From: Nitrospirota bacterium
GTDB taxonomy: Bacteria; Nitrospirota; JACRHJ01
Assembly (NCBI GenBank): GCA_021815285.1
Contig: JAKAHE010000116.1
Span: forward strand, 1 to 6,849
Direction of reading: 5' to 3'
DNA: 6,849 nucleotides
This document shows positions 5,297-6,849 of this stretch, one piece after another. Position numbers and translations under genes: made by a program. Within the stretch, counting starts at the first letter, position 1, and every line of letters starts with the position of its first letter. Under the pieces are notes generated by a model. It had not been told where the DNA came from. It was given only the letters and a program-made list of their open reading frames with translations, and ran no database searches.

Positions 5297-6043
5297 CTAT
5301 GCCACAGTTAATATTACAGGCCCGTTTTCGGTAACCGCAATTGTATGCTCAAAATGGGCCGACGGCATCCGGTCTATCGTAACGGCGGTCCAGCCGTCCT
5401 TCATAATGACCGTGCCGGATTTCCCCATGTTTATCATAGGCTCGATAGCAATTGTCATTCCCGCTTTGAGCCTTGGCCCCTGACCTGGAGGGCCGAAATT
5501 CGGAACCTGCGGTTCCTCGTGCAAGTTTCTTCCGATGCCGTGCCCCACAAACTCGCGGACTACGGAATATCCGAATGATTCCGTAAAGACCTGCACGGCG
5601 TTGGATATATCCGAGACGCGATTACCGATAACGGCTTTTTTTATCCCCCTGTAAAGCGACTCTTCCGTTACTTCCAGGAGCTTTTTCAGCTCAGGCGATA
5701 TATCGCCAACCGGGACGGTTATAGCGGCGTCTCCGTAAAACCCATCGACCACCGCACCGAGGTCCAGCCCGATTATCTCCCCTTCCTTCAGAACCCTGTT
5801 GGAAGGTATCCCGTGCACCACAACTTCGTTGATGGAGGCGCACAGGCTTTTGGGGTATCCGAGATAGCCCTTGAACGCCGGTTTCCCGCCGTGCTTCAGT
5901 ATATATTCCTCGGCAGCCGCATCCAGGCTCAGAGTGGTTACGCCGGGTTTTATAATATCCCGGAGTCTGGCGAGCGCACCGGCGACAATTCTGCAAGCCG
6001 CCCGGACCTTCTCCACCTCTTCCGACGACTTCAGGATTATCAC
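5297..6043 (-). CDS. map: Methionine aminopeptidase, type I
   Basis: This cytoplasmic metalloprotease removes the initiator methionine from new proteins once they are deformylated. The 248 residues match the minimal bacterial type I enzyme, with no N-terminal zinc-finger extension and no type II insert. All five metal ligands are visible: D94 (G-L-D-L-G), D105 (Y-G-D-A-A), H168 (V-G-H-G-I-G), E201 (I-A-I-E-P) and E232 (H-F-E-H-T). The substrate-pocket histidines H77 (V-V-H-G) and H175 (N-L-H-E-E-P) are also present. The start is GTG at 6043-6041 with AAGGA five bases upstream, two bases after the adk stop, which implies coupling. It is followed by the longest gap in the cluster. Confidence 0.97.
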   Translation of the reverse strand: MIILKSSEEVEKVRAACRIVAGALARLRDIIKPGVTTLSLDAAAEEYILKHGGKPAFKGYLGYPKSLCASINEVVVHGIPSNRVLKEGEIIGLDLGAVVDGFYGDAAITVPVGDISPELKKLLEVTEESLYRGIKKAVIGNRVSDISNAVQVFTESFGYSVVREFVGHGIGRNLHEEPQVPNFGPPGQGPRLKAGMTIAIEPMINMGKSGTVIMKDGWTAVTIDRMPSAHFEHTIAVTENGPVILTVA

Positions 6044-6045
6044 TT

Positions 6046-6690
6046 CTATCCTTCGAGGGCCTTTACCATCCTGTCAAGGATGACCTTCATGTCTCCGACA
6101 CCGTCAATCGTCGCAAGCATGCCCTTGTTCTTGTAATAGCCGACAAGCGGCGCGGTGGAGGCCACGTAAACCTTAAGGCGATTCTTTATGGCTTCTTCCT
6201 TGTCGTCGTCCCTCTGGTAGAGCTCGCCGCCGCAGGAATCGCAGACGCCTTCCTTCTTCGAGGGCTTGAACATGACATGGTACCCGGCCTGGCAGCTGCG
6301 GCACGTCCTGCGCCCCCCGAGCCTCTTTACAAGCTCTGAATCCGGCACTTCTATAGAGAGCACCTTGCCTATGGGCGTCTTCATATCGGCAAGCGCGGCA
6401 TCGAGCGCCTCTGCCTGCGGTACCGTCCTGGGGAATCCGTCCAGTATGTAGCCCTTTTTGCAATCGTCCTCTTTAAGGCGCTCCTTCACAATCCCGACCA
6501 CGACAGAATCAGGGACGAGCTCGCCTTTGTCCATGTATTTTTTTGCCTCTAACCCAAGCGGAGTTTTGTCCGCCAGGTTCTTCCGGAGGATGTCGCCGGT
6601 CGATATCTGGGGTATACCGTATTTCGTAACCAAGTCCTTCGCCTGCGTGCCTTTTCCAGCCCCCGGAGGGCCAAGCAGTATGATTCTCAT
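6046..6690 (-). CDS. adk: Adenylate kinase (zinc LID type)
   Basis: This cytoplasmic enzyme interconverts ATP + AMP and 2 ADP and maintains energy charge. The 214 residues are the length of the long bacterial form. The P-loop G7-P-P-G-A-G-K-G-T15 starts the CORE; S30-T-G-D-I-L-R36 and R88 of D-G-F-P-R-T (84-89) serve AMP binding; the LID spans about 125-162. The LID carries C130-X2-C133-X16-C150-X2-C153, a four-cysteine structural zinc site common outside the enteric bacteria. The ATG lies 7 bases after the secY stop. The likely Shine-Dalgarno GGAGGAG overlaps the secY end and is about 11 bases from the ATG, a little far. It is followed by map after two bases. Confidence 0.97.
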   Translation of the reverse strand: MRIILLGPPGAGKGTQAKDLVTKYGIPQISTGDILRKNLADKTPLGLEAKKYMDKGELVPDSVVVGIVKERLKEDDCKKGYILDGFPRTVPQAEALDAALADMKTPIGKVLSIEVPDSELVKRLGGRRTCRSCQAGYHVMFKPSKKEGVCDSCGGELYQRDDDKEEAIKNRLKVYVASTAPLVGYYKNKGMLATIDGVGDMKVILDRMVKALEG

Positions 6691-6697
6691 AATGGTT

Positions 6698-6849
6698 CTA
6701 TCTCCTCCCCTTGATGCGAACGCCTTTCATGAAACCCTCATAATGGCGGGTGATTAAGTGGGTCTCAACCTGGCTTATAGTGTCAAGGGCAACACCGACA
6801 ACTATTAATAATGATGTCCCGCCAAAATAGAAACTTATATGAAACGTCC
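6698..6849 (-). CDS. secY: Preprotein translocase subunit SecY, C-terminal part (5' end outside window)
   Basis: SecY is the pore-forming inner-membrane subunit of the Sec translocon. Only the last 49 codons plus a partial one are in the window. They read F-Y-F-G-G-T-S-L-L-I-V-V-G-V-A-L-D-T, the final transmembrane helix, then Q-V-E-T-H-L-I-T-R-H-Y-E-G-F-M-K and the basic tail R-I-K-G-R-R, the usual cytosolic C-terminus. The sequence runs off the window edge. Its last codons contain the purine-rich ribosome binding site for adk, so secY and adk appear coupled. The position upstream of adk marks the end of the spc operon. Confidence 0.96.
   Translation of the reverse strand, partial: TFHISFYFGGTSLLIVVGVALDTISQVETHLITRHYEGFMKGVRIKGRR

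Noticed and set aside
1..6849. CRISPR array, insertion sequence, phage or defence genes.
   Set aside because: No spaced repeat series, transposase or terminal inverted repeats were seen; every long stretch is assigned to a housekeeping gene.

Overview
This window is a housekeeping locus of a bacterium. Two gene groups converge on one shared terminator. The plus strand (1-1439) carries the 3' end of hisS (histidyl-tRNA synthetase), then a small YfcE-type metallophosphoesterase and an HD-domain phosphohydrolase, packed so tightly (4-base overlap, then 1-base gap) that they are very probably one transcript. The minus strand (6849 down to 1506) carries the end of the spc operon and the whole alpha operon: secY (3' end), adk, map, infA, rpmJ, rpsM, rpsK, rpsD, rpoA, rplQ. 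An 11-bp GC-rich hairpin with T-tracts on both sides (1459-1487) lies between the groups and can end transcription in both directions.

The minus-strand genes act together. SecY is the membrane channel for exported proteins. Adenylate kinase balances adenine nucleotides. Methionine aminopeptidase trims new proteins. IF-1 starts translation. L36, S13, S11, S4 and L17 are ribosomal proteins. RpoA is the alpha subunit of RNA polymerase. This order is widely conserved in bacteria. The adk-map-infA-rpmJ stretch after secY, and rpsD between rpsK and rpoA, argue against an enteric arrangement but do not fix a phylum.

The base composition is moderately GC-rich. Isoleucine is often ATA and arginine often AGA/AGG, even in ribosomal protein genes. 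L36 and S4 are both the zinc-binding (cysteine-containing) forms, and adenylate kinase has a four-cysteine zinc LID. Together these suggest an uncultivated or little-studied lineage (for example Omnitrophota, Elusimicrobiota or a deltaproteobacterial-type group). This is inference only.

No mobile element, CRISPR array, tRNA or rRNA is visible, and I see no undescribed multi-gene system. The parts most worth a second look are small: a 74-residue Ala/Pro/Glu/Lys-rich tail on L17; a strong bulged hairpin between rpsM and rpsK; short echoes of the infA and map 3' ends in the gaps just downstream of those genes; TTG starts on rpsM and rpsD behind near-perfect ribosome binding sites; and a YqeK-like HD protein coupled to hisS.
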